DNA from: AP-15 sp963703665
GTDB taxonomy: Bacteria; Pseudomonadota; Alphaproteobacteria; ATCC43930; CGMCC-115725
Assembly: GCA_963703665.1 (NCBI GenBank)
Contig: CAVPFB010000003.1
Location: forward strand, 806,001-870,000
Direction of reading: 5' to 3'
DNA length: 64,000 nucleotides
The notes beneath the pieces were generated by a model. That model saw only the letters and a program-made list of their open reading frames with translations. It was not told the DNA's origin and ran no database searches. Position 1 is the stretch's first letter. Every line of letters starts with the position of its first letter. Shown here piece by piece: positions 45,387-55,232 of the stretch. A program made the position numbers and the translations under genes.

Positions 45387-46667
45387 TTACCGCGGGTAGC
45401 GGCGGCGGCGCACAAAGACGAGAGCGATGATGCTGAGCGCCGCGGTGAACATGATGTAATAGCTCGGCGACAGGCGATTGCCGGTCATCGCGATCAGCCC
45501 GGTCGCGACAAACGGCGTGAAGCCGCCAAAGATCGTCACCGCGACGGCAAAGCTCAACGATACGCCGATCCCGCGCACCGGGGTCGGAAACAGCTCGGCG
45601 AGCTGCGACGGCAAGACACCGCTATAGCCGGCCTTGACGAGGCTCAGCCAGCCGGCGGCAAAGATCGCGGTTGCCAGCGACGGATGGGCGACCATCAGAA
45701 AAAAGACCGGATATGTGGTAAGAAGAAACAACCATGCCGTCGATTTCATCAGGCCGCTGCGCCCAAATTTGTCGGAGAGGTGCCCGGCCAACGGCGAAGC
45801 AAGGCCGAGGACGACAGCGCCGACCAACGTCGCGGTAAAGGCGGTGGCCTGCGGCAGGTGCAGTTCCTTGATCGCATAGGTCGGGATGTAGAGGATGATG
45901 TAGGCAGAGCTATTAGAGATTGCCGAGGCGCCGGTCGCCAGCAATGCTTCGACCGGGTGAGCGCGCAGCATGTCGCGCACCGGCGTGCGGGTCGGCTCGA
46001 TCGCGACATATTCCGGCGTCTCGTCGAGCTTGCGGCGAATGTAGAGCCCGGCCGGGCCGACCAAAATTCCGAACAGGAACGGGATGCGCCAGCCCCATCC
46101 GGTGAGCTGCGCCGGCGACAAGGCGCTCGCCAGGATGAGCCCGAAACCCGAGGCCAGGAAGTTGGTGATACCAGTGCTGGCCCATTGCCAGCTCGCGACA
46201 AAGCCTTTGCGCTTGGCGGTCTGCTCGGCCAGGAAGGTGACCGCGCTGCCGAACTCGCCGCCGACCGAAAACCCTTGCAACAGGCGTGCGAAAAAGATCA
46301 ACAGCGGCGCCGCCAGCCCGATCGTCGCATAACCCGGCATTATGGCGGTCAAGGTCGTGCCGACGACCATCAACATGATCGACAAAGTCAGTCCCGCCCT
46401 GCGGCCCTTGCGGTCGGTGTAGGCGCCGATCACGATGGCGCCGATCGGGCGCATCAGATAAGCGGCACCGAAGGCGCCGAGGGTCAACAGCAACGACGCC
46501 GTCTCGTTGCCGGTTGGGAAGAACACTTTCGCGATCGTGACCGCGAAGTAGCCGTAAACCAGAAAATCGAACCATTCGATCGCGTTGCCGAGCGAGGCGG
46601 CGACGATGACCCGCGTCAGGCTGGCCCTGGGGCGGGCGGCAGGCAGGGCGAGCGTGTCGGCGGTCAT
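45387..46667 (-). CDS. MFS transporter, metabolite:H+ symporter (MHS) type
   Basis: 426 residues from ATG 46667 (MTADTLALPAARPRASLTRVI), chosen over a TTG 12 bases upstream because GGGAG sits 5 bases before it. Twelve TM helices are expected. MHS signatures: SLGNAIEWFDFLVYGYFA, GAYTDRKGRRAGL, GFSVGGEFGSAVTFLAEQT and the SPLAGHLSDKFGR loop. The family imports organic acids or osmolytes such as proline/betaine, ketoglutarate and citrate. It is divergent from a CoA-transferase operon by 180 bases, suggesting uptake linked to acid activation. Confidence 0.9.
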   Translation of the reverse strand: MTADTLALPAARPRASLTRVIVAASLGNAIEWFDFLVYGYFAVTIAKVFFPTGNETASLLLTLGAFGAAYLMRPIGAIVIGAYTDRKGRRAGLTLSIMLMVVGTTLTAIMPGYATIGLAAPLLIFFARLLQGFSVGGEFGSAVTFLAEQTAKRKGFVASWQWASTGITNFLASGFGLILASALSPAQLTGWGWRIPFLFGILVGPAGLYIRRKLDETPEYVAIEPTRTPVRDMLRAHPVEALLATGASAISNSSAYIILYIPTYAIKELHLPQATAFTATLVGAVVLGLASPLAGHLSDKFGRSGLMKSTAWLFLLTTYPVFFLMVAHPSLATAIFAAGWLSLVKAGYSGVLPSQLAELFPTPVRGIGVSLSFAVAVTIFGGFTPFVATGLIAMTGNRLSPSYYIMFTAALSIIALVFVRRRRYPR

Positions 46668-46847
46668 GTCGTCTCCCAAAGCGCCTCGACGGACTTGCCG
46701 TCATTCTGGCCGCGAGGACGGCTGCTTCATTTACGCGTTTTTGCCCGCGCCGCACCAGGATCGAATGGACCGCGTTGTCCGCTGCATGTTGCCGCGCGAC
46801 GGCGCCTGCCGCATGATGGCCGCGGGCAACAGAGACCGGGCGGGGGA

Positions 46848-47594
46848 ATGAGCGCCAGGAACAAAATCTTTCCAAGCTTTGCCGAGGCGGTGCGGGACAT
46901 TCCGGACGGCTCGACGATCGGGTTTGGCGGGTTTGCGGTGGTCGGCATGCCGATCAACCTCTACGGGGCGGTCGCGGCACAGGGGGCCAAGGGCCTTACC
47001 TGCGTGTCGAATTCGACGCGTGGCGGCGCCACCCTGCCGGCGGATGCGCCCGACATGGGCCAGATGATCCAGAACGGGCAGGTCAAAAAGGTAGTCTGCG
47101 CCTTTACCGCGCCGACCCGCGCCTCGCAGCGGCTGATCCTGTCCGAATATGTCGCGAAGGGGCTGATCGAGGCCGAGCTGACGCCGCAGGGGACATTGGC
47201 CGAGCGCATGCGCGCCGCCGGCGCCGGGATCCCGGCCTTCTATACCCCGGCGGCGGTCGGCACCGAGCTCGCCGAGGGCCGCGAGACGCGGATGTTCAAC
47301 GGCCGCGAATACCTCTTGGAGCACGCATTGCCGCTCGACTACGCGATGATCCGGGCCTATCAGGCCGACGCCGCGGGGAACCTGCGCTACCGGCGCTCGC
47401 AGCGCAATTTCAACCCGATCATGGCGATGGCGGCGCGGGTCACGATTGTCGAGGTCGAGGAGGACATATTGCCGGTGGGTGCGATCGACCCCGACGACGT
47501 GCACACCGCCGGGGTCTTTGTCGACCGCATCGTCAAGATCCCGCCGCCGCCCGAGGGGTGGTGGCCGCAGCGGCCGGGGAGTGTGGTGCGATGA
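46848..47594 (+). CDS. CoA-transferase subunit A
   Basis: 248 residues from ATG 46848 with CGGGGGA upstream. CoA-transferase family I alpha subunit: DGSTIGFGGFAVVGMPINLYGAV, then VKKVVCAFTAP and the late LPVGAIDPDDVHTAGVFVDRIV. With the B subunit it swaps CoA between an acyl-CoA (often succinyl-CoA) and a 3-oxoacid or similar. The stop overlaps the B start (ATGA). The exact substrate is not readable from sequence. Confidence 0.92.
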   Translation: MSARNKIFPSFAEAVRDIPDGSTIGFGGFAVVGMPINLYGAVAAQGAKGLTCVSNSTRGGATLPADAPDMGQMIQNGQVKKVVCAFTAPTRASQRLILSEYVAKGLIEAELTPQGTLAERMRAAGAGIPAFYTPAAVGTELAEGRETRMFNGREYLLEHALPLDYAMIRAYQADAAGNLRYRRSQRNFNPIMAMAARVTIVEVEEDILPVGAIDPDDVHTAGVFVDRIVKIPPPPEGWWPQRPGSVVR

Positions 47595-48265
47595 GCGAAC
47601 GGGCAAAAGGGCTGACCCGCCAGCAGATGTGCGACCGGCTGGCGATGGAGTTTGGCGACGGCTGGATCGTCAATCTCGGCATCGGCATCCCGACCCTGTG
47701 CTCGAACTGCGATTTCGGCGACCGGGAGATCGTCTTTCATTCCGAGAACGGGGTGATCGGCTACGGCCCGCTGGCGCCGGCCGGCAAGGAGGATCTGCAC
47801 CTGGTCAACGCCGGCGGTCAGCATGTGACCCTGCGGCCCGGGGCGGCGATCGTCCACCACGCCGATTCATTCGCGATGATCCGCGCCGGGCGCATCGACG
47901 TGACCGTGCTTGGCGCCTACGAGGTCGCCGAGAATGGCGATTTCGCCAATTGGAAGATATCGGCGGGGCAGCAGGGTGGCGGCATCGGCGGGGCGATGGA
48001 CCTGGCGGCCTGCGCCAAGCATGTCTTTGTCGCGATGGAGCACCAGACCCGCAGCGGCGGCCCCAGGCTGGTCGAGCGCTGCACGATCCCGGCCACAGCA
48101 CGCGGCGTCGTCAACCTCGTCGTCACCAATTTCGGTCTGTTCGAGGTGACAAAGGAAGGGATGGTGCTGAAGGAGATCGCGCCCGGCGTCACGATCGACG
48201 AGATCAAGGCCACCACCGGCTGCAACCTGATCGTCCGCGGCGACGTCCCGCCGGTGCGGAGGTAG
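47591..48265 (+). CDS. CoA-transferase subunit B
   Basis: 224 residues. GWIVNLGIGIPTLCSNC, then the catalytic glutamate in FHSENGVIGYGPL (about residue 57), ISAGQQGGGIGGAMDLAACA and the C-terminal GMVLKEIAPGVTIDEIKATTG. The glutamate forms the glutamyl-CoA intermediate. Translationally coupled to subunit A; together they are a two-gene operon. Confidence 0.93.
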   Translation: MSERAKGLTRQQMCDRLAMEFGDGWIVNLGIGIPTLCSNCDFGDREIVFHSENGVIGYGPLAPAGKEDLHLVNAGGQHVTLRPGAAIVHHADSFAMIRAGRIDVTVLGAYEVAENGDFANWKISAGQQGGGIGGAMDLAACAKHVFVAMEHQTRSGGPRLVERCTIPATARGVVNLVVTNFGLFEVTKEGMVLKEIAPGVTIDEIKATTGCNLIVRGDVPPVRR

Positions 48266-48376
48266 CGATCGCCATCGGCGCTTTGATGCTGGCGATCGCG
48301 GTACTCGCATCCGAAACGAAGCGGTTCGCGCAACGGGATTTGCAAGGGTTGGCCGAGCGAAACCGAGGCGACCGCA

Positions 48377-49964
48377 TCAGCCCTGTTGCGTGACGACGCG
48401 GGTCCACAACAGGCGCGCGTCGCGGTCGGGGTCGTGGGCGACACGGCAATGGTTGTCGAGGATCATCGTCGCGCGATCGTCGGCCGTGTAGGCGGGCCAG
48501 GGCGGGATCGCCGGATTGTCGGGGCGGCCGTTGCGGGCGAAGGCGATCCAGGTCGCGGAGGTCCGTTCCGCCAGCTCGTGGGCGCCGGGCGCTCCAGCGG
48601 TGGTGTCCGGCACATCGACAGTGTCGAAGACGAACGGCAGGTCCATCGCGTGGTGCGCCTTGAGGCGGCCGTCATGCGCCGGGCTCTGCCAGTCGAGCGA
48701 GTACATGTAGACCGGGGCGCCGCGCCGCGCGGCGTAGCGTTCGGCGAGCAAGACCGAGCGCACCCAGAAATTCGAGCCGGTCAAGGCTGCGATCAGTCGG
48801 TCGCCGGGGCTCGCCTGCGGCAGCGCCGCGCGATAGGCGGCGAGCAGCGCCTCGGTTTCGGCGCCGGCCAACGCCGACACACGCCGCGCGCAATTCGGCA
48901 TCGGTCAGCGTGCCGTTCCATACCGCGTCGTCATCGGCGAGGAAAAAGGCGCTTTCCTCGCTTGTGCCGCCGACCATCAGCGGGATGTCGTCGGCAATCG
49001 CCGGCGCCTCGGGCTCGGCCGGGTGCTGCGGCAGGTCGTCACCGTCGACCACCGGGCCGAAATCGTAGCGGTCGAGCAACGGCCAATGGGATCGGCCGAC
49101 CGCGCGCGAGGCCGGCGCTATCGCCGCCAAGACCCGCTCGGCCGGCACGGTCTGCAGCCGCTCGCAGTCGCCACGGCCGAGCCCCAGCTCCTTCAGCACC
49201 GCTTCGGCCAGCGCATTGGCCCGCTCGCGGGTCGAGACGCGGATCGCGGCACCGCTCTGGATCACCGCGCGATGAAACAGCCCATGCGCCTGCGGCATCG
49301 CCAGCAGCACGCTGACCTTGCCGCCGCCGCCCGACTCGCCAAAGATCGTCACATTTCCAGGGTCGCCGCCAAACGCTTCGATATTGTCGCGCACCCAACG
49401 CAGTGCCGCGACAATGTCGAGCATCCCGGCATTTCCCGAATGCGCCCACGGCACCCCGCCGATATCGGCCAGGTGCAGAAAACCGAAAATGTTGAGGCGA
49501 TGATTGACACTGACCACGACGACATCGCCGCGCCGCGCCAGGTTGGCGCCGTCGGTGACGGCGCGGTTGCCCGAACCATAGGCGAACGCCCCGCCGTGCA
49601 GCCACACCATGACCGGCCGCCTGCCGCCGTCGCCGAGGCCGGGCGTCCATACATTGAGCGTCAGGCAGTCTTCACCCTCGGGTGTCGTATCGGCCGGGCC
49701 GAGCAGGGTTTCGAGCTGCGGGCGGCGCTTCGGCCGATTGGGCAGTTGCCAGGCTCGCCCACCATGGGCGAGCGCATCGCGCAGGCCGGCCCAGGGGAGC
49801 GGCGGCCGGGGCGGCCTAAAGCGGACGGGTCCGGCGGTCGAGGCGCCGTAGGGCACGCCCTTGAACGAGCAGATCTCGGCGTCGCGCGCGCCGCGCAACC
49901 TGCCCGAAGCGGTCTCGACGATCGGCGCCACGTCGGCTCGCGCCGGGGCGATGTCGTTGGCCAT
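48377..49964 (-). pseudogene. Type B carboxylesterase, one frame break
   Basis: Starts ATG 49964 (MANDIAPARADVAPIVE) with GGGAAGGA just before it. The alpha/beta-hydrolase core is SFKGVPYGAS, EDCLTLNVWTP, MVWLHGGAFAYGSG (oxyanion hole) and the nucleophile elbow FGESGGGGKVS. In the first frame sense ends after TDAELRA near 48880-48890; the next frame continues as RVSALAGAETEALLAAYR to VVTQQG* at 48377, carrying the C-terminal HAMDLPFVFD with the catalytic His. One extra base explains it. Repaired length is about 528, normal for the family. Confidence 0.85.
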
Positions 49965-50128
49965 TCCTTCCCTCCCTCGCAATCCCTCGGCGATGCCCGC
50001 ACAGTAGCCGGAAACGCCGCGGGTCAGAAGCGCCGGGCCATGGTCGCCCGATCCGCAGCCGCTTTCGCCGGGCGCGGTCGGCGGCTATGCTCGCCGGGCA
50101 ACGCAACCGCCGACGAGGGACGCGCGAC

Positions 50129-50452
50129 ATGGCCTTTTATGAACTGCGCCAATACAAGGTCTTGCCCGGCAAGATGGACGAATGGGTCAAGATCATGGAA
50201 GAGGAGATCATCCCGTTTCAGGTGTCGAAGGGGATGGTCATCACCGGCAGCTACCGTGGCGAGACCGACGAGTCTGCCTATGTCTGGATGCGCCGCTTCG
50301 AGAGCGAGGCCGAGCGCGAGGCGCTCTACAAGGCGGTCTACGACACCGACTACTGGAAGACCAAGATCGCGCCGCGCGTGCCGGCCTGCCTCGACCGCAG
50401 CGCCATGGTCGTGACCCGGATCGTCCCGACCGCGAAATCGACGGCGCATTAG
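50129..50452 (+). CDS. NIPSNAP family protein
   Basis: 107 residues from ATG 50129 (MAFYELRQYKVLPGKMDEWVKIMEEEIIP). It is one dimeric alpha/beta-barrel NIPSNAP domain, as shown by YELRQYKVLPGKMDEW and SAYVWMRRFESEAEREALY. The family has no firmly assigned reaction. It is divergent from the carboxylesterase gene by 164 bases. Confidence 0.9.
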   Translation: MAFYELRQYKVLPGKMDEWVKIMEEEIIPFQVSKGMVITGSYRGETDESAYVWMRRFESEAEREALYKAVYDTDYWKTKIAPRVPACLDRSAMVVTRIVPTAKSTAH

Positions 50453-50492
50453 ACGGCGCGGCCGTCGCCGATCAGAGCTGACGATCAGGCGC

Positions 50493-51044
50493 TCACGAGC
50501 GGGTGCGGGAGAGCCCCGTCCAGCCGCTGCCGAGCCGTTCCAAAAACAGGCGCGACAAGTCGGCGGCGAGCTTGGCGCCCAATTGGGAGAACCTGGCCGA
50601 ACGGCCGATCCAATTGTCGAAGCTGGCGCGGACGAAGCCGGCATTGACGGCGACCGCGTCGGAGACCGTCCTGACCGCCAGCATCCCGATCGCGGTGCGC
50701 GCCGCCGTGTCGATGCCGCAACGCGCGAGCCCGGCCAATTCCTCGCCCAGCGCTTCGAACCCGGCGGCCAGCGCGCGGCGCGACTCCGCGAGCCCGGAGA
50801 GGGATTCGCCGCCGAAAGCGGCCACCTCCTCGCGCGCCGCGCCAAGCCCCGGCATCTCCGGCGAGATCGGCGGCGGGGTCCGGACCTGGGGCTCATCGAT
50901 CGGCGCCAACGGGGTCAAACTCGGCACCGCAGCTGCCGCGGCGTCCACCGGAACTTCGCCGGGCAGCTCGCTCGATAGGACTGGCGAGTTCGGAACCTCA
51001 ACTGGACCGACCGCTCGGGTAACCCGCTTGGCCCTGCTTTCCAT
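50493..51044 (-). CDS. Phasin family protein
   Basis: 183 residues from ATG 51044 (MESRAKRVTRAVGPVEVP). An Ala/Pro-rich N-region (1-70) is followed by a helical phasin-type domain (about 75-183) with ESLSGLAESRRALAAGFEALGEELAGLARCG and NAGFVRASFDNWIGRSARFSQLGAKLAADL in pieces. Phasins coat polyhydroxyalkanoate granules. No pha synthesis genes are in the window. Upstream codons to 51443 in this frame are not supported. The palindrome at 51130-51144 sits 86 bases upstream. Confidence 0.82.
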   Translation of the reverse strand: MESRAKRVTRAVGPVEVPNSPVLSSELPGEVPVDAAAAAVPSLTPLAPIDEPQVRTPPPISPEMPGLGAAREEVAAFGGESLSGLAESRRALAAGFEALGEELAGLARCGIDTAARTAIGMLAVRTVSDAVAVNAGFVRASFDNWIGRSARFSQLGAKLAADLSRLFLERLGSGWTGLSRTRS

Positions 51045-51373
51045 CCGATGATCCCCACTGAGCGCCTGCGATTTTGCTGCGTCGCACCAAAGCAGTTTAG
51101 CCCAATGCTGTCCGCATGTGCAACCGAATTTGTGCGATGCACAAGAGGGCGGTGAGCTTTGCGGGGGGAAAAGGAACAGGCGCTCGCTTCGGCCAGCCGC
51201 CGGCTCGCGCTCGGCCGAGACTGCACGCCGCCCGGCTCGGGACGCCGTCGCATTGACGCGTTTGGCGAATTTGCCGCAGGAGCAGCGCGAAAACTGGACA
51301 GGGCCGCCGGTTCTGCCTACTGTCGCCGGGGAGGATCGAGCAAGGCTTCCGGCCTGGCGCGGTCGAGGGGAAG
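51045..51373. other. Divergent intergenic region, phasin / D,D-carboxypeptidase
   Basis: 329 bases with no supported gene. It must hold promoters for both flanking genes. The only clear structure is the TTGTGC-GAT-GCACAA palindrome at 51130-51144; the rest is GC-rich with no T-run terminator or repeat that I can see. Confidence 0.6.
51130..51144. promoter_or_regulatory. TTGTGC-GAT-GCACAA palindrome
   Basis: Perfect 6-bp inverted repeat with a 3-base centre, 86 bases upstream of the phasin start and 230 upstream of the carboxypeptidase. TGC-rich palindromes are the usual targets of the PHA regulator PhaR next to phasin genes, so this is a candidate PhaR site; that link is inference. Confidence 0.45.
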
Positions 51374-52810
51374 TTGGGGGGTGTCGTGCATATCGTAAAG
51401 CACCACGGACGCGAGTCCCGCGGGGGCGGGTCGCGTGCCTCATGGACTGTTGCGGTCGCCATTGCTGCCGCGTTGATCGGGCTCGGCGCGGGGAAGGCCG
51501 AGGCGGCGCGGCATGTGCACCATCACCTTCGGCTGGCGATGGTCGGGTTTGCCCCGGTTCCGGTGGCGGCCTCGATCGTGCTCGACGCCGATACCGGTCG
51601 GGTGCTGAGCGAGGAAAACGCCGATGCCGTGACCTATCCGGCGTCGCTGACCAAGATGATGACGCTGTATCTGACCTTTGAGGCGCTGAATACGGGCCGG
51701 CTGCGGCTCGACCAGATGCTACCGGTCAGCCTCAATGCGGCGAGCAAGTCGCCGACCAAGCTCGGGCTGCGGCCGGGCGATTCGGTCGCGGTGCAGGATT
51801 TGATCCTCGGCATCGTCACCCGATCGGCGAACGACGCCGCCGCGGTTCTGGCCGAGGGCATCGCCGGCAGCGAGCCGGCCTTTGCCGAGCTGATGAACCG
51901 CAAGGCCCAGCAGCTCGGGATGCGCAGCACGGTCTACCAGAACGCCTCGGGCCTGCCCGATCCGGCGCAGCACACGACGGCGCGCGACACCGCCCAGCTG
52001 GCGCTCGCGCTCTATCACGACTTTCCGCGCGAGTACCGCTATTTCTCGACCCGCGAATTTTATTTCCGAGGGACGATGATCGTCGGCCACGATCACCTGC
52101 TCGACTGGTATCCCGGCGCCGACGGCATCAAGACCGGCTTTATCGACGCCTCGGGATTCAATCTCGCGACCTCCGCGGTGCGCGACGGGCATCGCCTGAT
52201 CGGGGTCGTTCTCGGCGGACATTCGGGCGGTTCGCGCGACCGCGAGATGGCGGCGCTGCTCGACCAGGGGTTTGCCGAGATCGGCGTGGCGGCGCCGATA
52301 ACCGTCGCCCGCCGCGAGCCGCCGCCTCCGCCACGGGCGCTCCCGTCGCCGCTGCCGCTGCCGGTGTCGGTCAGCGCTGCCCTTGCGGCCGCAGCAGCCC
52401 CGCGCTCGCCGGCGCCGGCCAAGCCGGGGCTGCTGCGCAAGGCCGCGGCGCGGCTCGCAGCACACCTCTTGCCGGTCGGCAAGGCTGAAGCAGCGGTGCT
52501 GCCGCACCCGCCGCGGCGGGAGCCGCCGCACCCGGCGCCGGCCGCCGATCGCTGGGGCATCCAGCTCGGCGCGTTTCGCGCTCCGACCGGGGCCGAAAAA
52601 GCCGCTCGCGTTGCCGAGGGCCTCTCCGTCGCCAAGGGCAAGCCGATGCAGATCGTCGATCCCGGCAAAACGGCAAAGACCCGCTTCTACCGGGCCCGGC
52701 TGCTCGATCTGACACCGCAACAGGCCCAGAGCGCGTGCGCCCAGCTGCACCGGAAAAAGCTGGAGTGCTCGGTGGTGACGCCAAGCTCCCTTCGCGTCGC
52801 CGCGCGTTAG
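51374..52810 (+). CDS. dac: D-alanyl-D-alanine carboxypeptidase with C-terminal SPOR domain
   Basis: 478 residues (TTG 51374; a GTG 12 bases later is equally possible). A signal peptide ends near KAEAARHVHH. The transpeptidase fold has SxxK YPASLTKMM (about residue 94), SxN TRSANDAA (about 151) and KTG DGIKTGFIDA (about 254). A long Pro/Ala linker (315-395) leads to a SPOR domain (about 395-478) that binds denuded septal peptidoglycan. It trims pentapeptides (PBP5/6 type). Its stop overlaps the convergent phosphohexomutase gene by 4 bases. Confidence 0.92.
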   Translation: MGGVVHIVKHHGRESRGGGSRASWTVAVAIAAALIGLGAGKAEAARHVHHHLRLAMVGFAPVPVAASIVLDADTGRVLSEENADAVTYPASLTKMMTLYLTFEALNTGRLRLDQMLPVSLNAASKSPTKLGLRPGDSVAVQDLILGIVTRSANDAAAVLAEGIAGSEPAFAELMNRKAQQLGMRSTVYQNASGLPDPAQHTTARDTAQLALALYHDFPREYRYFSTREFYFRGTMIVGHDHLLDWYPGADGIKTGFIDASGFNLATSAVRDGHRLIGVVLGGHSGGSRDREMAALLDQGFAEIGVAAPITVARREPPPPPRALPSPLPLPVSVSAALAAAAAPRSPAPAKPGLLRKAAARLAAHLLPVGKAEAAVLPHPPRREPPHPAPAADRWGIQLGAFRAPTGAEKAARVAEGLSVAKGKPMQIVDPGKTAKTRFYRARLLDLTPQQAQSACAQLHRKKLECSVVTPSSLRVAAR

Positions 52811-54186
52811 TCCGGCGGCAGGGCGAGTCCGCTCTCCGCGAGCTCCGCGGCGAGCGCTGCCTTGAGCCGGGCCAGCCCCTCTGCGGTCGTCGATTCGGCG
52901 CGGGCGACGAGCACGTCCTGCGTGTTCGAGGCGCGCAATAGCCACCAGCCGTCGGCGGTGCGGACGCGGACACCGTCGATGTCGGTCATCTCGGCCGAGG
53001 CGGCGGCCAAGCGGTCGCGCACCTCGCGCACCACCTCGAACTTGCGCGCTTCGGCGCAGGGAAAACGCAGTTCCGGGGTATTCATCACAGTCGGCAGGCG
53101 ATCTCTCAGCTCCGCCAGCCCGACGGTGCTGCGGCCGAGAATCCCGAGCAGCCGCACCGCGACATAAACCGCGTCGTCGAACCCGTACCAGCCGTCGGCG
53201 AAAAAGATGTGCCCGCTCATCTCGCCGGCGAGCGGCGCGCCCAGCTCGGCGAGCTTGGCCTTGATCGGCGAGTGCCCGGTCGCGGTCATCACCGGGCGGC
53301 CGCCCATGCGCGCGATTTCGTCGAACAGCACCTGGCTCGCCTTGACGTCGGCGAGGATCGGCGCCCCCGGATGCCGTTCCAGCACCTCGCGCGCCAGGAC
53401 GATCATCAGCTGATCGCCCCACCAGATTTGGCCGCGGCCATCGACGACGCCGATGCGGTCGCCGTCGCCGTCGAAAGCGATGCCGAGGTCGCAATGCTCG
53501 CGCGCCACCGCCTGTTGCAGCTGCACCAGGTTTTCCGCTACGGTCGGGTCCGGATGATGGGCCGGAAAGGTGCCGTCGATCGTCTCGTTCAACAGAATAT
53601 GACGGCCCGGCAGCAGTCCCGTCAGCTGCTGCACGACCTCGCCGGTAGCGCCGTTCCCCGGGTCCCAGGCCACGGTTAAGGGGTGCTCTCCGCGATGGTC
53701 GCGCACCAGCCTGGCGACATAGGCGTCGCGGATCGCGTGGTCCTCGACATGGCCGCGCCGACCCTGCGCGGAGCCGAGCCGGAGTGCGGTTTCGCCAAGC
53801 GCGCGGATCGCCGCGCCATAAAACGGCTTGCCCGCGAGCACGAATTTGAAGCCGTTGTAATCCGAGGGATTGTGCGAGCCGGTCACCATGACCCCGCCAT
53901 CGACGCCGAGCGTCGCTGCGGCGAAGTACAGCATCGGCGTCGGCCCGAGGCCGATGCGGACGACATCGACACCTTCGCTCGCCATACCGTCCACCAGGGC
54001 CGCCTCGAGCTCGGGCGAGGTCAGCCGCCCGTCATAGCCGACCGCGAGCCGCCGTCCGCCGGAAGCGGCGAGGGTCTGGGCAAAGGCGCGCCCGACCGCC
54101 TGCGCGTCGGCCGCCGACAGGGTCTCGCCGACAATGCCGCGGATGTCGTATTCGCGCAGAATCGTCGGGTCGAAGCGATGCGGCAT
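52807..54186 (-). CDS. Phosphomannomutase/phosphoglucomutase
   Basis: 459 residues. Alpha-D-phosphohexomutase with all four domains: N-terminal YDIRGIVGE, catalytic phosphoserine in VMVTGSHNPSDYNG (about residue 101), Mg loop FDGDGDRIGVVD (about 239) and the sugar-binding AGEMSGHIFF (about 322). It makes mannose-1-P and glucose-1-P for surface polysaccharides. galU lies 13 bases upstream in the same direction, so both feed nucleotide-sugar synthesis. Confidence 0.93.
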   Translation of the reverse strand: MPHRFDPTILREYDIRGIVGETLSAADAQAVGRAFAQTLAASGGRRLAVGYDGRLTSPELEAALVDGMASEGVDVVRIGLGPTPMLYFAAATLGVDGGVMVTGSHNPSDYNGFKFVLAGKPFYGAAIRALGETALRLGSAQGRRGHVEDHAIRDAYVARLVRDHRGEHPLTVAWDPGNGATGEVVQQLTGLLPGRHILLNETIDGTFPAHHPDPTVAENLVQLQQAVAREHCDLGIAFDGDGDRIGVVDGRGQIWWGDQLMIVLAREVLERHPGAPILADVKASQVLFDEIARMGGRPVMTATGHSPIKAKLAELGAPLAGEMSGHIFFADGWYGFDDAVYVAVRLLGILGRSTVGLAELRDRLPTVMNTPELRFPCAEARKFEVVREVRDRLAAASAEMTDIDGVRVRTADGWWLLRASNTQDVLVARAESTTAEGLARLKAALAAELAESGLALPPD

Positions 54187-54199
54187 CGGTGTTTCCCGT

Positions 54200-55072
54200 T
54201 CACAGGTATGAAGTCAGTATCCGGCGAAGCTCGGTCCCGAGCTCCGGGTGCTGCAATCCCAGCGCGATCGTCGCTTCGAGATAGCCGAGCTTTTCGCCGC
54301 AATCATAGCGCCTCGCGGCGGCGCGCAGGCCGTGGAAGGACTGGCCATCGTCGATCAGGCGGGCGAGCCCGTCGGTCAGCTGGATCTCGCCGCCGGCGCC
54401 GGGGCTGGCCTCGCTGAGATGGCGGAATATTTCAGGCTGAATGATGTAGCGCCCGATGATCATCAAGGTCGAGGGCGCGAGAGCCGGTTCGGGTTTTTCG
54501 ACGACACCTCTGGCGCGAACAAGCTTGCCTGTGTCGGACACGACATCCAGCACCCCGTAGCGGCGAGTCTGCTCGCGCGATATTTCCATGACGGCGACCA
54601 TGTTGCCGCCGGTTTCGGCATGGAATTCCACCATCTCCTTCAGGCAGGGCGGCTCCCCGACCATCAGATCATCCGCAAGCAACACCGCGAACGGCTCGTC
54701 GCCGACCAGCGCCCGGGCGCACCAGACAGCGTGGCCGAGACCGAGCGGCGTCTGCTGGCGGGTATAGGCGATCTGTCCGGGCTCGGGCATCCCTGCTTCG
54801 AGCTCATCGGCCAAATCACCCTTCCCGCGCTCGCGCAGGGTCGCCTCGAGCTCGAAGGCGCGGTCGAAATGGTCGTCGATCGCGCCCTTCGCCCGGCTGG
54901 TGACAAAAAAGTACTGCTCGATGCCCGCCGCCGTCGCCTCCTCGACCGCGTAATGAATGAGCGGCTTGTCGATGATCGGCAACATTTCCTTGGGCATCGC
55001 CTTGGTCGCCGGCAAAAACCGGGTGCCCAGCCCGGCGACCGGGAAGACCGCCTTGCGAACGCGCTTGTGCAT
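54200..55072 (-). CDS. galU: UTP-glucose-1-phosphate uridylyltransferase
   Basis: 290 residues. MHKRVRKAVFPVAGLGTRFLPATKAMPKEMLP is the nucleotide-binding start (with conserved RFLPATKA), followed by VARQQTPLGLGHAVWCA-like TRQQTPLGLGHAVWCAR, LADDLMVGEPPCL and the late RRYDCGEKLGYLEA. It converts glucose-1-P and UTP to UDP-glucose. It is upstream of the phosphohexomutase that supplies its substrate and divergent from the DTW gene. Confidence 0.95.
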   Translation of the reverse strand: MHKRVRKAVFPVAGLGTRFLPATKAMPKEMLPIIDKPLIHYAVEEATAAGIEQYFFVTSRAKGAIDDHFDRAFELEATLRERGKGDLADELEAGMPEPGQIAYTRQQTPLGLGHAVWCARALVGDEPFAVLLADDLMVGEPPCLKEMVEFHAETGGNMVAVMEISREQTRRYGVLDVVSDTGKLVRARGVVEKPEPALAPSTLMIIGRYIIQPEIFRHLSEASPGAGGEIQLTDGLARLIDDGQSFHGLRAAARRYDCGEKLGYLEATIALGLQHPELGTELRRILTSYL

Positions 55073-55232
55073 GAACCCCTCGATGACTGCCCCGGCAAGC
55101 TTAGGGCCGACCTCATACCATAGCTTCTCGCCCGCCGGTGAATCGGGCGGCTGGAGGTGCTAACGTCGGAGGCAGCCCAGTCATCCCCGAATGTTTCCCA
55201 ATTCCGGCACCGGCCGGGGATCGCGAGGTCAG

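Noticed and set aside
47227..47240. CCGGGATCCCGG palindrome resembling the GIY-YIG-flanking repeat
   Set aside because: Lies inside CoA-transferase A coding sequence and lacks the loop and flanks of the repeat; chance in GC-rich DNA.
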